Shown: positions 36,773-46,032 of the stretch, one piece after another
Layout of the letters: each line of letters begins with the position of its first letter
Position numbering within the stretch: the stretch's first letter is position 1
NCBI GenBank assembly: GCA_017556585.1
Contig: JAFYMP010000018.1
Coordinates: forward strand, 1 to 61,222
Length of the DNA: 61,222 bases
Direction: 5' to 3'
Source: Bacteroidaceae bacterium
GTDB lineage: Bacteria > Bacteroidota > Bacteroidia > Bacteroidales > Bacteroidaceae
Program-made: the position numbers and the translations under genes
The notes under the pieces: generated by a model
Seen by the model: the letters and a program-made list of their open reading frames with translations, nothing else
What the model was told of the DNA's origin: nothing
Database searches by the model: none

Positions 36773-36820
36773 TGAACTGCACCCCAAAAGTTATACACAA
36801 AACTTTTGGGGTGCAGTTCA
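36773..36820. repeat. 48-bp perfect palindrome of IS150-type ends, copy 2
   Basis: Arms 36773-36792 and 36801-36820 are identical to copy 1 at 21398; the 8-nt loop differs by one base (ATACACAA against AGACACAA). Two more flanking A/T pairs extend the stem to 22 bp. No transposase and no target duplication are visible. Confidence 0.75.
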
Positions 36821-36862
36821 AACAACCAAGGGGACTGTTTCGGATTAATTTTAAAAAGGCTT

Positions 36863-37342
36863 TTATTCTTCTTCCAGTTCAAAAGGCTTGAAATTGAAGT
36901 CGGTTAAAGATTTCTCTTTTGAAAAGCAGAAAAAAGTAACATCTGCTGTTGTGTGGATTTCGCCATTCATAGAGATGGTAGCCTCCATAAATACAAATGT
37001 GCGTTTTACCTCTTTAACCTTAGCTCTTATCTCAATTATGTCGTTATCGTTTATAGGTACAGGTTTTTTGTACTTAACACTAAGATTTGTTGTCATGCCC
37101 GATAACTGAAATTTTCTGGAGATTAACCAACCGCATGTTTCATCAATTAACGTAGCCTGAATTCCACCATGTAAGGTGTCTGTCCATCCCTGATAGTTTG
37201 TAGTAGGTTTCCAAAAACATACAATATCATCCCCATCCTCAAAAAATTCCATCTTCAACCCACTGGGATTATGTGGCGCACAGGCAAAACAGTTGTAGCC
37301 GTCTGCTTCGTCGCCAATGTATGGATTCCTAATTTTTTTCAT
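36863..37342 (-). CDS. Hotdog-fold thioesterase (PaaI/4HBT type)
   Basis: A 159-aa cytoplasmic acyl-CoA thioesterase-like protein. The hotdog helix reads DTLHGGIQATLIDETCGWL (residues 59-77), with the HGG turn and the catalytic acidic residue in the D-E-T-C position. The N-terminal CFACAPHNPSGLKM is typical of the Bacteroidetes and plant group of PaaI-like enzymes. Its start overlaps the alcohol dehydrogenase stop by 4 nt, so the two are co-translated. Substrate unknown. Confidence 0.87.
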   Translation of the reverse strand: MKKIRNPYIGDEADGYNCFACAPHNPSGLKMEFFEDGDDIVCFWKPTTNYQGWTDTLHGGIQATLIDETCGWLISRKFQLSGMTTNLSVKYKKPVPINDNDIIEIRAKVKEVKRTFVFMEATISMNGEIHTTADVTFFCFSKEKSLTDFNFKPFELEEE

Positions 37343-38523
37343 TCGTTTGCCAATTTATAAATGTTGATTATGTCTTCTTTTGTCAGTTTAATAAGACCGC
37401 CAACAGTCATAGTGTTGCCGTTTGTGCATTTGTCTGCCATCTCTTCAATTTCTGCATCGGTTACATTTCTGCCAACTAACTGCTTGATATTGATAGGCAT
37501 ACCTATAGAGGTGTAGAACTTCTCCATAGCGCGGATACCTGCTTCGGCTGTCTCTTCTGCGCTCTTAAAGTGGTTTGTTACACCCATTACGTTTACAGCA
37601 AAGCGTGCAAAACGGTTTATGTTCTGATGGCGTGTGTAACGAGCCCAGCTTGGCCATATAGCAGCCAAACCTGCTCCGTGCGATACGTCGAACATACCGC
37701 TTAGTTCGTGTTCAATGTTGTGTGTAGCCCAGTCGCCACCGTTACCACATCCTGTCAGGTCATTGTGTGCTAAACTACCTGCCCACATTATCTGTGCGCG
37801 GCTATGGTAGTTTTCCGGTTCTGCAAGAACTATTGGAGCGTGTTCCATTACTATCTTAAGTATAGCCTCTGCCACAACATTGGTTACTTCCATATCGTCG
37901 TCATTTGAAAAATAGCGTTCCATAGTGTGCATCATAATATCTGTAGCACCGCAAGCTGTCTGCCATTCAGGAAGTGTGAAGGTGCGTTCCGGATTCATAA
38001 TTGCAAACTTAGGACGCAACAGACTATCGCAGTAGTCTTTCTTTAATCCGCCATCTTCGTTTGTAATAACGCTGGCATCGCTCATTTCGCTACCGGCTGC
38101 AGGAATAGTAAGAACTACACCTACAGGAATAGCTCTCTTAATTCTGTCTTCATGACGATATAGAGTCCAAACATCGCCTTCATAATGGGTTCCGGCTGCT
38201 ATGGCTTTAGATGAATCGATGGTTGAGCCACCACCTACTGCAACAATAAAGTCTATGTTCTCTTTACGGCAAATCTCAATGCCTTCTCTTACCAACGATA
38301 CTCTTGGGTTGGGAACAACACCGCCTAAAAGTGTGTATTTAATGTTTTGTTCTTCTAAAGATTTGCATACAATGTCTAAAAGACCGGAGCGAACAACACT
38401 ACCGCCGCCATAATGTACCAAAACATTAGTTCCACCATAATATTTTACCAATTCACCTGTTTTGTTTTCTGCATTTTTTCCGAACTCCACCTGTGTGGGT
38501 GCATAGTAGGTAAAATCTCTCAT
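37339..38523 (-). CDS. Iron-containing alcohol dehydrogenase (BDH/YqhD type)
   Basis: NAD(P)H-dependent alcohol/aldehyde oxidoreductase with one metal ion, 394 aa. The nucleotide site is VAVGGGSTIDSSKAIAAG near residue 95. Metal ligands are found in CGATDIMMHTMERYF and in the histidine-rich NIEHELSGMFDVSHGAGLA. It is the butanol dehydrogenase/YqhD branch. It probably helps detoxify aldehydes. The downstream thioesterase overlaps by 4 nt. Confidence 0.94.
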   Translation of the reverse strand: MRDFTYYAPTQVEFGKNAENKTGELVKYYGGTNVLVHYGGGSVVRSGLLDIVCKSLEEQNIKYTLLGGVVPNPRVSLVREGIEICRKENIDFIVAVGGGSTIDSSKAIAAGTHYEGDVWTLYRHEDRIKRAIPVGVVLTIPAAGSEMSDASVITNEDGGLKKDYCDSLLRPKFAIMNPERTFTLPEWQTACGATDIMMHTMERYFSNDDDMEVTNVVAEAILKIVMEHAPIVLAEPENYHSRAQIMWAGSLAHNDLTGCGNGGDWATHNIEHELSGMFDVSHGAGLAAIWPSWARYTRHQNINRFARFAVNVMGVTNHFKSAEETAEAGIRAMEKFYTSIGMPINIKQLVGRNVTDAEIEEMADKCTNGNTMTVGGLIKLTKEDIINIYKLANE

Positions 38524-38556
38524 AATTTAAAACTTTTGGGTTATGTTATACTTTGT

Positions 38557-39687
38557 TTATCTAACTGTTATGTGAAGACAAGATTGTTGTTTCTCATATT
38601 TTACATAGCATCTTTCTGCTTTCCATAAATCATATACCACCTGCATAAGCACCTGTCTCATCTTTTCGGTTTCAGCTGCTTTTCCTATTTTTGGTGTTTG
38701 GAATGTAAAATAAGAGATATCTACAGTTGTTCCGTAGCAATGACACGAATTTTCTGATGCATTTACATTTACTTTCTGCAACTGTTTAACATTGTCTTCT
38801 GTTCGCAATACGCTGGTCACAGTAATTTTGTGGTTGCTGTGATAACCACGATTATACAGAGAATCCTGAAAAGCCTTGCCTATATCTTCCACTAATTTGG
38901 CTGCTTTTGGCACTAAATAGGGGATGGAATGGGTTAGCTCTTCTATTGTGTAATAATCGCAATCTTCAATTTTTACAAGCTGTTTGTTTGTCTCTGCTTC
39001 TGCTGCCGATATATTCTTTTTAAGGCCATTCTTTTTTGCTGCCGTAAGCTGAGTGTCGTTCAAATCGTTGAAAATCTTATCGTATTGGCGTACAGGTTCC
39101 CTGTGGTCGGTGTTGTGATTAATTTCTCCTTCCGTGATAAGCTGGTACAGACCTACTCCTGCACGATTCAGTTTACCGGATAATCTGTATCCACCCATAA
39201 AGATGAATACTACTACGCTGAATAGCAGTATCATTGCTGTAAGAAAACGAAAATCGCGTATGGACTTTAATTTGAATAACGATTTTACTTTTATGCCGTA
39301 CCATTTTATAAATCTACTTACATAGACATTTATCAGAAAGGCAAAAATAGGTAGAATTGATACGGAAATTCTGTAACCTATAAGTTCTGCATTATCAAAA
39401 TAGTAGAATTTGAAAACCCATAGCAAACCAATATATGCTGCGTAGAATAATAGCGCAGAAATGGTTTTCCATATTCGGCTGTCAATTCTTCTTAGTCCGT
39501 AATGAGTTGATGCGCCCAATAAGAGTGCAATAACCCATATTGTTACTCGCAGCAGAGCAGGAGCATTGGATTCTGTGGAAATAAACCATTGGCCAATTAT
39601 ATCGGCTAAAATGAATAGTACAAACGAGATAAGTAGGAAACGTATTGTTCCCATCTTCTTTTCAATCCTCTTGTTATTATCAGTCAT
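38557..39687 (-). CDS. Membrane protein with C-terminal DUF5715 / M15-peptidase-like domain
   Basis: A 376-aa protein of two parts. Residues 1-170 hold about five TM helices (near 12-28, 33-57, 72-92, 100-123, 148-168). Residues about 195-376 form an outer soluble domain with DLNDTQLTAAKKNGLKKN, as in DUF5715, and a D-Ala-D-Ala-peptidase-like zinc pattern: His316 and Asp323 in CHCYGTTVDISYF, Glu365 and His372 in YEKQQSCLHITV. A peptidoglycan-peptidase role is inferred. Monocistronic with a minus-strand TAACTTTG box at 39716-39723. Confidence 0.7.
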   Translation of the reverse strand: MTDNNKRIEKKMGTIRFLLISFVLFILADIIGQWFISTESNAPALLRVTIWVIALLLGASTHYGLRRIDSRIWKTISALLFYAAYIGLLWVFKFYYFDNAELIGYRISVSILPIFAFLINVYVSRFIKWYGIKVKSLFKLKSIRDFRFLTAMILLFSVVVFIFMGGYRLSGKLNRAGVGLYQLITEGEINHNTDHREPVRQYDKIFNDLNDTQLTAAKKNGLKKNISAAEAETNKQLVKIEDCDYYTIEELTHSIPYLVPKAAKLVEDIGKAFQDSLYNRGYHSNHKITVTSVLRTEDNVKQLQKVNVNASENSCHCYGTTVDISYFTFQTPKIGKAAETEKMRQVLMQVVYDLWKAERCYVKYEKQQSCLHITVR

Positions 39688-39816
39688 CTTATGTAAAAGG
39701 TGTTATTTTAGGATGCAAAGTTAATTTTTTAAAGTTTCTCTCTGTCATTATAGACTATCTTTTTGTAATTTCGCGGTCAATTACAAAAAAGACAATAGTT
39801 TTAAAATAGATAATTT

Positions 39817-40839
39817 ATGAAAGAGCTTGATTGGTCTAATCTTTCATTCGGTTATATTAAAACCGATTGGAATGTAAGAGTATGGTACAAGAATGGTGCT
39901 TGGGGTGAAATTGAAAAATCTGATTCCGAATATATCCCTATGCACATGGCCGCAACCTGTTTGCATTATGGTCAGGAGGGTTTTGAAGGATTGAAAGCTT
40001 TCCGTGGCAAAGATGGCAAGACACGTGTGTTCCGCATGGAAGCAAATGCAGAGCGTCTGCAGAGCACCTGTCGTGCAACTCTTATGCCGGAACTTCCTAC
40101 AGAGCTTTTCTGTAAAATGGTAAGTACAGTAGTAGAACTGAATAAAGATTATATACCACCATACGAAAGCGGTGCTTCATTATATATACGTCCGTTGTTG
40201 ATAGGTACAGGTGCGCAGGTAGGTGTTCGTCCTGCTGACGAATATCTCTGCATAATGTTTGTAACTCCGGTAGGTCCATACTTCAAAGGCGGATTCTCAA
40301 CAAACCCATACGCATTGGTACGTTCATACGACCGTTCAGCTCCACTTGGAATGGGACGTTATAAAGTAGGCGGTAACTATGCAGCAAGCCTCTGTGCAAA
40401 CAAATTGGCACACGACAAGGGCTATTGCAGCGAATTCTATTTAGATTCAAAAGAGAAGAAATATATTGATGAATGTGGTGCTGCAAACTTTATCGGCATT
40501 AAGGGCGATGTGTATGTAACACCAAAATCGGATTCAATACTTCCATCTATCACAAACCGTTCTTTGATGCAGTTGGCAATGGATAATGGAATGAAGGTGG
40601 AACAGCGTCAGATTCCATTGGAAGAACTTAGCGAGATGACAGAAGCAGGAGCTTGTGGTACAGCAGCTGTAATATCTCCAATAGAACGTATTGACGATAT
40701 AGAGACAGGCACATCGTACGTTATTTCAAAAGATGGAAAACCGGGTCCTGTTCTTACAAAACTTTACAATCAGTTGCGTGCTATTCAGTATGGCGATGCA
40801 GCCGATCCTCATGGTTGGGTAACAGTATTGGATATCTAA
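39817..40839 (+). CDS. ilvE: Branched-chain amino acid aminotransferase
   Basis: PLP enzyme that transfers amino groups to the keto acids of Leu, Ile and Val. The 340-aa protein is of the eukaryote-like BCAT branch. The PLP lysine is Lys183 in MGRYKVGGNYAASL. Other marks are LHYGQEGFEGLKAFRG (49-64), LYIRPLLIGTG and ECGAANFIGIKG. A TAATTTCG box lies at 39766-39773. It is followed 3 nt later by trmB; the two form an operon with mrp. Confidence 0.96.
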   Translation: MKELDWSNLSFGYIKTDWNVRVWYKNGAWGEIEKSDSEYIPMHMAATCLHYGQEGFEGLKAFRGKDGKTRVFRMEANAERLQSTCRATLMPELPTELFCKMVSTVVELNKDYIPPYESGASLYIRPLLIGTGAQVGVRPADEYLCIMFVTPVGPYFKGGFSTNPYALVRSYDRSAPLGMGRYKVGGNYAASLCANKLAHDKGYCSEFYLDSKEKKYIDECGAANFIGIKGDVYVTPKSDSILPSITNRSLMQLAMDNGMKVEQRQIPLEELSEMTEAGACGTAAVISPIERIDDIETGTSYVISKDGKPGPVLTKLYNQLRAIQYGDAADPHGWVTVLDI

Positions 40840-40842
40840 ACT

Positions 40843-41601
40843 ATGGGAAAAAATAAGCTGGCTAAATTTGCGGATATGCGCAGTTATCCGCACGTGTTTG
40901 AACCTGTATGTTCATACAACAGTGCAGAACCGTTTGAAATGAAGGGAAACTGGAACCGTGATTTCTTTCATAACGATAATCCTATAGTGTTGGAATTGGG
41001 TTGCGGTCGTGGCGAATATACTGTAGGTTTGGCACAGCTATATCCCGATAGGAACTTTATAGGTGTAGATGTAAAGGGAGCGCGAATGTGGACTGGTGCT
41101 ACACAGTCTCTAGAAAAAGAGATGAAGAATGTGGCTTTCCTTAGAGCATCTATAGAACTGATAGAACATTTCTTTGCACCGGGCGAGGTAAGCGAAATAT
41201 GGCTTACTTTCCCCGATCCGCAAATGAAGAAAGCTACAAAAAGACTTACATCCACTTGGTTTTTAGAGAGATATAGAAAAATTCTTAAACCAAACGGATT
41301 GATTCATCTTAAAACAGACAGTAATTTTATGTTTACATATACTTGTTATAATGTGGAACATAATTCACTGCCGGTAGAATTCAAAACAAGTGACCTTTAT
41401 GGAAGTGGCAATGCAGATTATATACTCTCTATAAAGACACATTATGAAGAACAGTGGCTTGCCAGAGGTATAGCCATTAAGTACATTCTGTTCAGACTGC
41501 CTCTTGAGGGGGAACTTACAGAGCCGGATGTAGAGATAGAGATGGATGAATACCGTAGCTATGGACGTAGCAAGCGTAGCAGTTTAACAACAAGCAAATA
41601 A
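40843..41601 (+). CDS. trmB: tRNA (guanine-N7-)-methyltransferase
   Basis: SAM-dependent enzyme for m7G46 in tRNA, 252 aa. The SAM site is [16 protein letters not shown] (about 49-64), followed by [13 protein letters not shown]. The catalytic-loop region [15 protein letters not shown] and the C-terminal ALR-type [13 protein letters not shown] are typical. The Bacteroidetes version starts with [12 protein letters not shown] and has a C-terminal basic tail ([13 protein letters not shown]). It sits between ilvE (3 nt) and mrp (7 nt). Confidence 0.95.
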   Translation: MGKNKLAKFADMRSYPHVFEPVCSYNSAEPFEMKGNWNRDFFHNDNPIVLELGCGRGEYTVGLAQLYPDRNFIGVDVKGARMWTGATQSLEKEMKNVAFLRASIELIEHFFAPGEVSEIWLTFPDPQMKKATKRLTSTWFLERYRKILKPNGLIHLKTDSNFMFTYTCYNVEHNSLPVEFKTSDLYGSGNADYILSIKTHYEEQWLARGIAIKYILFRLPLEGELTEPDVEIEMDEYRSYGRSKRSSLTTSK

Positions 41602-41608
41602 CAGAATT

Positions 41609-42709
41609 ATGGCACTATATCCTAATCTTATAAAAGAGGCTTTAAGTACTGTCAGATATCCCGGTACAGGTAAAGATATTATCTCAATGGATATGTTGGA
41701 AGATGATATCAGAATAGCCGGTAATACAGTATCGTTTTCGCTTATCTTTGAAAAACCGTCAGATCCATTCATTAAGTCTATAGTAAAGACGGCCGAAGCA
41801 GCTATTAAAATGAAAGCAGAAGAGGATGTGCAGGTTACAATCAATGTGAAGGCGCGTCAGGCTGCGCGTCCCGACGATAGCAAACTGCTACCGGGTGTGA
41901 AGAATGTAATAGCTGTAGCATCGGGAAAAGGTGGCGTGGGTAAATCTACCGTGGCTGCCAATCTGGCTGTTGCACTTGCTAAAGCCGGTTATAAAGTGGG
42001 CTTGCTTGATGCCGATATATTTGGTCCTTCTATGCCTAAGATGTTCGATTTGGAAGAGGCGCGTCCATACGCAGAAAATATAGATGGCAGAGATTTAATC
42101 ATTCCTATAGAACAGTATGGAATTAAGTTGTTATCTATAGGTTTCTTTGTGGAATCGGATCAGGCTGTCTTATGGCGTGGTGCTATGGCCAGCAATGCTT
42201 TGAAACAACTTATAGCAGATGCTCATTGGGGAGATTTGGATTACTTTGTATTGGATATGCCTCCGGGCACAAGCGACATTCATCTTACACTTGTTCAGAC
42301 ATTGGGCATAACGGGTGCTGTGGTGGTAAGTACACCGCAACAGGTTGCTTTAGCCGATGCACGAAAGGGTATAGATATGTTCACCAACGAAAAGGTAAAT
42401 GTACCTGTATTGGGGCTTGTAGAGAATATGGCATGGTTTACTCCTGCAGAGTTGCCTGAGAATAAATATTATCTATTCGGTAAAGAGGGCTGTAAAAGGT
42501 TGGCAGAAGAGATGAATGTTCCGTTGTTGGGACAGATTCCTATTGTGCAGAGTATATGCGAGGGTGGCGATAATGGTAAACCTGTTGCATTAGATTCAAA
42601 CAGCATAGTAGGCAAAGCTTTCCAGGATTTGGCAAAAGCTGTGGTAGAGGCCACTGTGCGCCGTAATAGTGAAAAGCCTGCCACAGAAGCTGTAAAGATG
42701 CAACACTGA
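41609..42709 (+). CDS. Mrp/ApbC-type Fe-S cluster carrier ATPase
   Basis: P-loop ATPase of the MinD/Mrp group that carries iron-sulfur clusters, 366 aa. An N-terminal DUF59/MIP18 domain spans residues 1-85. The deviant Walker A SGKGGVGKS lies at 105-113. LLDADIFGPSMPK and LDMPPGTSDIHLTL follow. The C-terminal MAWFTPAELPENKYYLFGKE replaces the CxxC region of E. coli ApbC, so the usual cluster-binding pair is not evident. Last gene of the ilvE-trmB-mrp run; it meets the convergent ridA after 6 nt. Confidence 0.93.
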   Translation: MALYPNLIKEALSTVRYPGTGKDIISMDMLEDDIRIAGNTVSFSLIFEKPSDPFIKSIVKTAEAAIKMKAEEDVQVTINVKARQAARPDDSKLLPGVKNVIAVASGKGGVGKSTVAANLAVALAKAGYKVGLLDADIFGPSMPKMFDLEEARPYAENIDGRDLIIPIEQYGIKLLSIGFFVESDQAVLWRGAMASNALKQLIADAHWGDLDYFVLDMPPGTSDIHLTLVQTLGITGAVVVSTPQQVALADARKGIDMFTNEKVNVPVLGLVENMAWFTPAELPENKYYLFGKEGCKRLAEEMNVPLLGQIPIVQSICEGGDNGKPVALDSNSIVGKAFQDLAKAVVEATVRRNSEKPATEAVKMQH

Positions 42710-42715
42710 TAGCGT

Positions 42716-43090
42716 TTATTTTCCTGCTATAGCATCAATTTCAACTTTAACCCCCATAGGAAGTGCAGCTACTTGGTAGCACACTCTGGCCGGTTTAAGT
42801 TCTGTGAAAAATTCAGCATAAACAGCATTCATAGCTGCAAAGTTCTTTATATCATCTAAAAGAACGGTGGTTTTAACCACATCAGAATAGTCTAAACCCG
42901 CTTCTTTCAATATAGAACCAATGTTCTGTAGCGATTGGCGGGTTTGTTCTTCTATGCTATCTGCAACAGTGCCTGTTGCAGGGTTTACTGGTAACTGACC
43001 CGAAATAAACAGGGTACCATTCAATTCTATAGCCTGTGAATATGGACCAACTGCCTTTGGCGCATCTGCTGAAACTATTACTTTTTTCAT
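42716..43090 (-). CDS. ridA: RidA-family enamine/imine deaminase
   Basis: Trimeric protein that hydrolyses reactive enamines made by PLP enzymes, 124 aa. The N-terminus is KAVGPYSQAIELNGTLFISG (residues 11-30), with the substrate arginine in the C-terminal PARVCYQVAALPMG segment and the closing VEIDAIAG. It is next to ilvE and other genes, but the closest link, PLP enzyme stress, is only functional. It lies 24 nt after the DEAD-box helicase gene on the same strand. Confidence 0.95.
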   Translation of the reverse strand: MKKVIVSADAPKAVGPYSQAIELNGTLFISGQLPVNPATGTVADSIEEQTRQSLQNIGSILKEAGLDYSDVVKTTVLLDDIKNFAAMNAVYAEFFTELKPARVCYQVAALPMGVKVEIDAIAGK

Positions 43091-43114
43091 ATATATTGTC
43101 TGTTAAATCTGTAA

Positions 43115-45103
43115 TTATCTGCGTGATCTCTTTTTGCCACTGTTCTGGTTGCCGTTTCTACCGGCTCCGCGACGTGACTTCTTTTCCGGTTCTCCAAAGA
43201 ACTGTTTCCAGTCATTACGGTTGAACTCCTTCTGCCAATGGTCGCTCTGTTTTTTTGAACGAGAACCTTTTTTTGGCTTTGCGGTAGTTATGTCGAAATC
43301 TTCAAATTCATCTACAAAATCGCCGAACTGATTCTGTGGCGCTCTGGAGACTTTTTGAGATTTTGAAGAACTGTTTCTCTCTTTACGATTGTTCTCTTTT
43401 GATGCACCTTTTTTAGAATCTTTGCGTTGCTCTTTTCTGTCGGCTTTCTTTTGAGTTTTGCCGTTCTGATTCTGTGCAGAAGATTCAGCTACTTCAACAT
43501 GAATCTCTCTGTTACGCAGTCTGGTGTTGTTTAGAGAGGAGAGAATCAAATCTGTACAATCGTTTGGAGCTTCAAAGAAAGAGAAACTGTGTTTTATATC
43601 TATACGACCTATATCAATTCTCTCTTTGATATGTTTGTTTATATGGTCTATGATATGAACTGCTATAATGTTGTCCAGCTTTCCAAGATTTATAAAGAAA
43701 CGTGTATAACCTGCCTGTGGCTGACGCTCTTTTCTCTTCTTCTCCTCTTTTTCGGCTTTTTCTGCACTCTTTACATTGACAGCTTCCAGTTCCGGAGCAT
43801 CTTTATAGTAACGCATAAAACGACCGAACTCCATAGTAACTATTCTCTTAACAATATCCTCTTTGTCCATCCAGTCCAAACGGCGGAAGATATCTGGCAG
43901 GAACTTCTCTATCTGTTCTTCATCAACCTGTGTACGTTCTATATCGTCTATAACTTTGTAAAGCTGTTTTTCGCATATCTGACGGCCTGTAGGCATCTCT
44001 CCTATGTTGAATTTCTTACCTATGGCCTTTTCTATAAATCTAATTTTACCCTTCTCTCTTAAGTTGATAATGGCTATAGATGTACCTTTCTTTCCGGCAC
44101 GTCCTGTTCTACCGCTGCGATGTGTGTAGTTCTCTGTATCATCGGGCAGACCATAGTTGATTACGTGAGTAAGGTTGTCAACGTCAAGACCGCGTGCTGC
44201 CACATCGGTTGCAACCAGTAGCTGAAGCTGACGTTTGCGGAACTTGTTCATAGTAAGGTCGCGCTGTGCCTGTGATAGTTCACCGTGTAGAGAATCGGCA
44301 TTATATCCGTCTTGCATAAGTTTGTCTGCCACCTCTTGAGTCTCCAAACGGGTGCGACAGAATATAATTGCATAGATATGCGGATAGTAATCTACTATGC
44401 GTTTTAGAGCCAGGTATTTATCTTTTGCGTGAACCATATAATATACATGATTCACATTCTCTGAACCTTCGTTTCGGGATCCAATAACTATCTCCTGTGG
44501 ATTGTAGAGGTATTTTTTAGCTATGGCGCTAATCTCTTTGCTCATTGTGGCAGAGAACATCAGCATTTTGCGCTCTACAGGAACAGATGACAGTATCTTT
44601 TCAAGAGCTTCGGAAAAACCCATATCAAGCATTTCGTCGGCTTCGTCCAGAATGACTGCTCGTATAGTATCCAAGTGTACTACACCGCGTTCCATCAGGT
44701 CTATAAGACGTCCCGGAGTAGCAACTATGATGTGAGCTCCACGTTTAAAGTTACGTATTTGGTTTTCTATGGATGAACCACCATACATAGGTATAACATG
44801 AAGACCCTGTATGTAGTGCGAAAAATCTGCCAAATCGCTGGCTATCTGAACACAAAGTTCTCTGGTGGGGCTCAGCACTAAGAATTGGGCATCGGAACTC
44901 TCTATATCCGTCATCTGGATAATAGGAATGCCAAAAGCAGCTGTTTTACCTGTACCTGTTTGTGCCAATGCAACAACATCGCCATTGCCCTCCAAAAGAT
45001 AGGGGATAACCTTCTCCTGTACAGGCATAGGATTCTCAAAACCCAACTCTTCTATCGCTTTGAGTATAGGGGCAGATACTCCAAGCTCTTTAAATGATAC
45101 CAT
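43115..45103 (-). CDS. DEAD-box RNA helicase, DeaD/CsdA-like
   Basis: ATP-dependent RNA helicase of 662 aa. The helicase core has a Q motif near 21-30, motif I AQTGTGKT (47-54), PTRELC (79-84), motif II DEAD (153-156), motif III SAT (184-186) and motif VI HRSGRTGRAGK near 330. A DbpA/CsdA-type RNA-binding domain follows (about 470-550; YTRFFINLGKLDNI). The last 100 residues are a Lys/Arg/Ser-rich, disordered tail ending NSGKKRSRR. It is likely a ribosome-assembly and cold-adaptation factor. Confidence 0.95.
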   Translation of the reverse strand: MVSFKELGVSAPILKAIEELGFENPMPVQEKVIPYLLEGNGDVVALAQTGTGKTAAFGIPIIQMTDIESSDAQFLVLSPTRELCVQIASDLADFSHYIQGLHVIPMYGGSSIENQIRNFKRGAHIIVATPGRLIDLMERGVVHLDTIRAVILDEADEMLDMGFSEALEKILSSVPVERKMLMFSATMSKEISAIAKKYLYNPQEIVIGSRNEGSENVNHVYYMVHAKDKYLALKRIVDYYPHIYAIIFCRTRLETQEVADKLMQDGYNADSLHGELSQAQRDLTMNKFRKRQLQLLVATDVAARGLDVDNLTHVINYGLPDDTENYTHRSGRTGRAGKKGTSIAIINLREKGKIRFIEKAIGKKFNIGEMPTGRQICEKQLYKVIDDIERTQVDEEQIEKFLPDIFRRLDWMDKEDIVKRIVTMEFGRFMRYYKDAPELEAVNVKSAEKAEKEEKKRKERQPQAGYTRFFINLGKLDNIIAVHIIDHINKHIKERIDIGRIDIKHSFSFFEAPNDCTDLILSSLNNTRLRNREIHVEVAESSAQNQNGKTQKKADRKEQRKDSKKGASKENNRKERNSSSKSQKVSRAPQNQFGDFVDEFEDFDITTAKPKKGSRSKKQSDHWQKEFNRNDWKQFFGEPEKKSRRGAGRNGNQNSGKKRSRR

Positions 45104-45125
45104 AAATAGTTTAAATGCGTGAATA

Positions 45126-46025
45126 TCAGTTCAAGGTGATACTCTGTTCACCTATCATAACTCCATCTACAAAGATGTAAGCGTTGTATGTTCCGGCATA
45201 GAGGAACTCTTCTACGTCCCAATACATTGTCACTTCCTGCTGTTCACCGGTGTATTCAATGTACTTTTTTGCAGAAAATTCAAGAGAAGTGTTTTCGTAT
45301 GTAAATGTATCGTCTTCACTCTTTTGTAAAGGTTCTCCATCCGGATTTACCAAACGCAGATAGACAATTTTTTCTCCTGTTTTGGTGGTGATGTTCTTTA
45401 CTATTGTGAAGTTTATTACAAACTGTGTTACATTCTTGATTTTATTCTCCTCTTTGCCTCGTTTGTTTTTAGCTACAAGCGATATGGCAGCAGCGTCAAG
45501 TTGAGATGCTAAAGAGACCTTCTCTTCTGCAATCTGTTTCTCCACTTTCAGGTTGTCAATCTGTTTGGTGGCCTCTTTGTACTGTTTGCTTATTTTGGTA
45601 TTCTCTTTTTCCAACTGTTTGTTTATCTGGTCAAGAGAATCAATCTGCATAACGTATGTACGCATAACGGCACGAACAGTTGCCAGCTCTTTCTTTAGGC
45701 GTGTAATTTCTGCTGCGTTGGTCGCTTTAGTCTGTCTTAACTCTTCCAATAACTGCTGGGTACGCAGTTTCTCTTTTTCCAATTGATGTACAAGAGAGTC
45801 GTTAGACAGATGCATTTGCAGTTCGTCATATTGCACAGCGAAACTGGAGTATTCGTTCTCCATCTCTTCTTTCTCTATTTCAAACAATTGGAGCATTTCG
45901 TTGTTTTGAACACTCTTTGTATGCAAGAAATAAGCTAAAGTTCCAATAGCTGCAAGCAGTAATACTATTACTACAGAGATAGCTATCTTTAACGCGTTAC
46001 CCTTTTTGTTTTCAGAAGTTTCCAT
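45126..46025 (-). CDS. Membrane-anchored coiled-coil protein of unknown function
   Basis: A 299-aa protein with a short basic N-terminus, one TM helix (about 14-34, AISVVIVLLLAAIGTLAYFL), then a long heptad-rich coiled-coil (about 38-185, e.g. QLEKEKLRTQQLLEEL), and a beta-rich C-terminal domain (about 200-299, VTQFVINFTIVKNITT, SLEFSAKKYIEYTGEQ). No catalytic motif is seen. It sits 7 nt downstream of valS in the same operon. Bacteroidetes homologues are usually called hypothetical or chromosome-segregation-like. A link to the envelope is likely from the single TM anchor. Confidence 0.75.
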   Translation of the reverse strand: METSENKKGNALKIAISVVIVLLLAAIGTLAYFLHTKSVQNNEMLQLFEIEKEEMENEYSSFAVQYDELQMHLSNDSLVHQLEKEKLRTQQLLEELRQTKATNAAEITRLKKELATVRAVMRTYVMQIDSLDQINKQLEKENTKISKQYKEATKQIDNLKVEKQIAEEKVSLASQLDAAAISLVAKNKRGKEENKIKNVTQFVINFTIVKNITTKTGEKIVYLRLVNPDGEPLQKSEDDTFTYENTSLEFSAKKYIEYTGEQQEVTMYWDVEEFLYAGTYNAYIFVDGVMIGEQSITLN

Positions 46026-46032
46026 TTCTTAT

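Noticed and set aside
43589-44062. 157-codon plus-strand frame inside the DEAD-box helicase gene
   Set aside because: Antisense shadow of a well-conserved gene; hydrophobic only because it reads Lys/Glu-rich codons in reverse.
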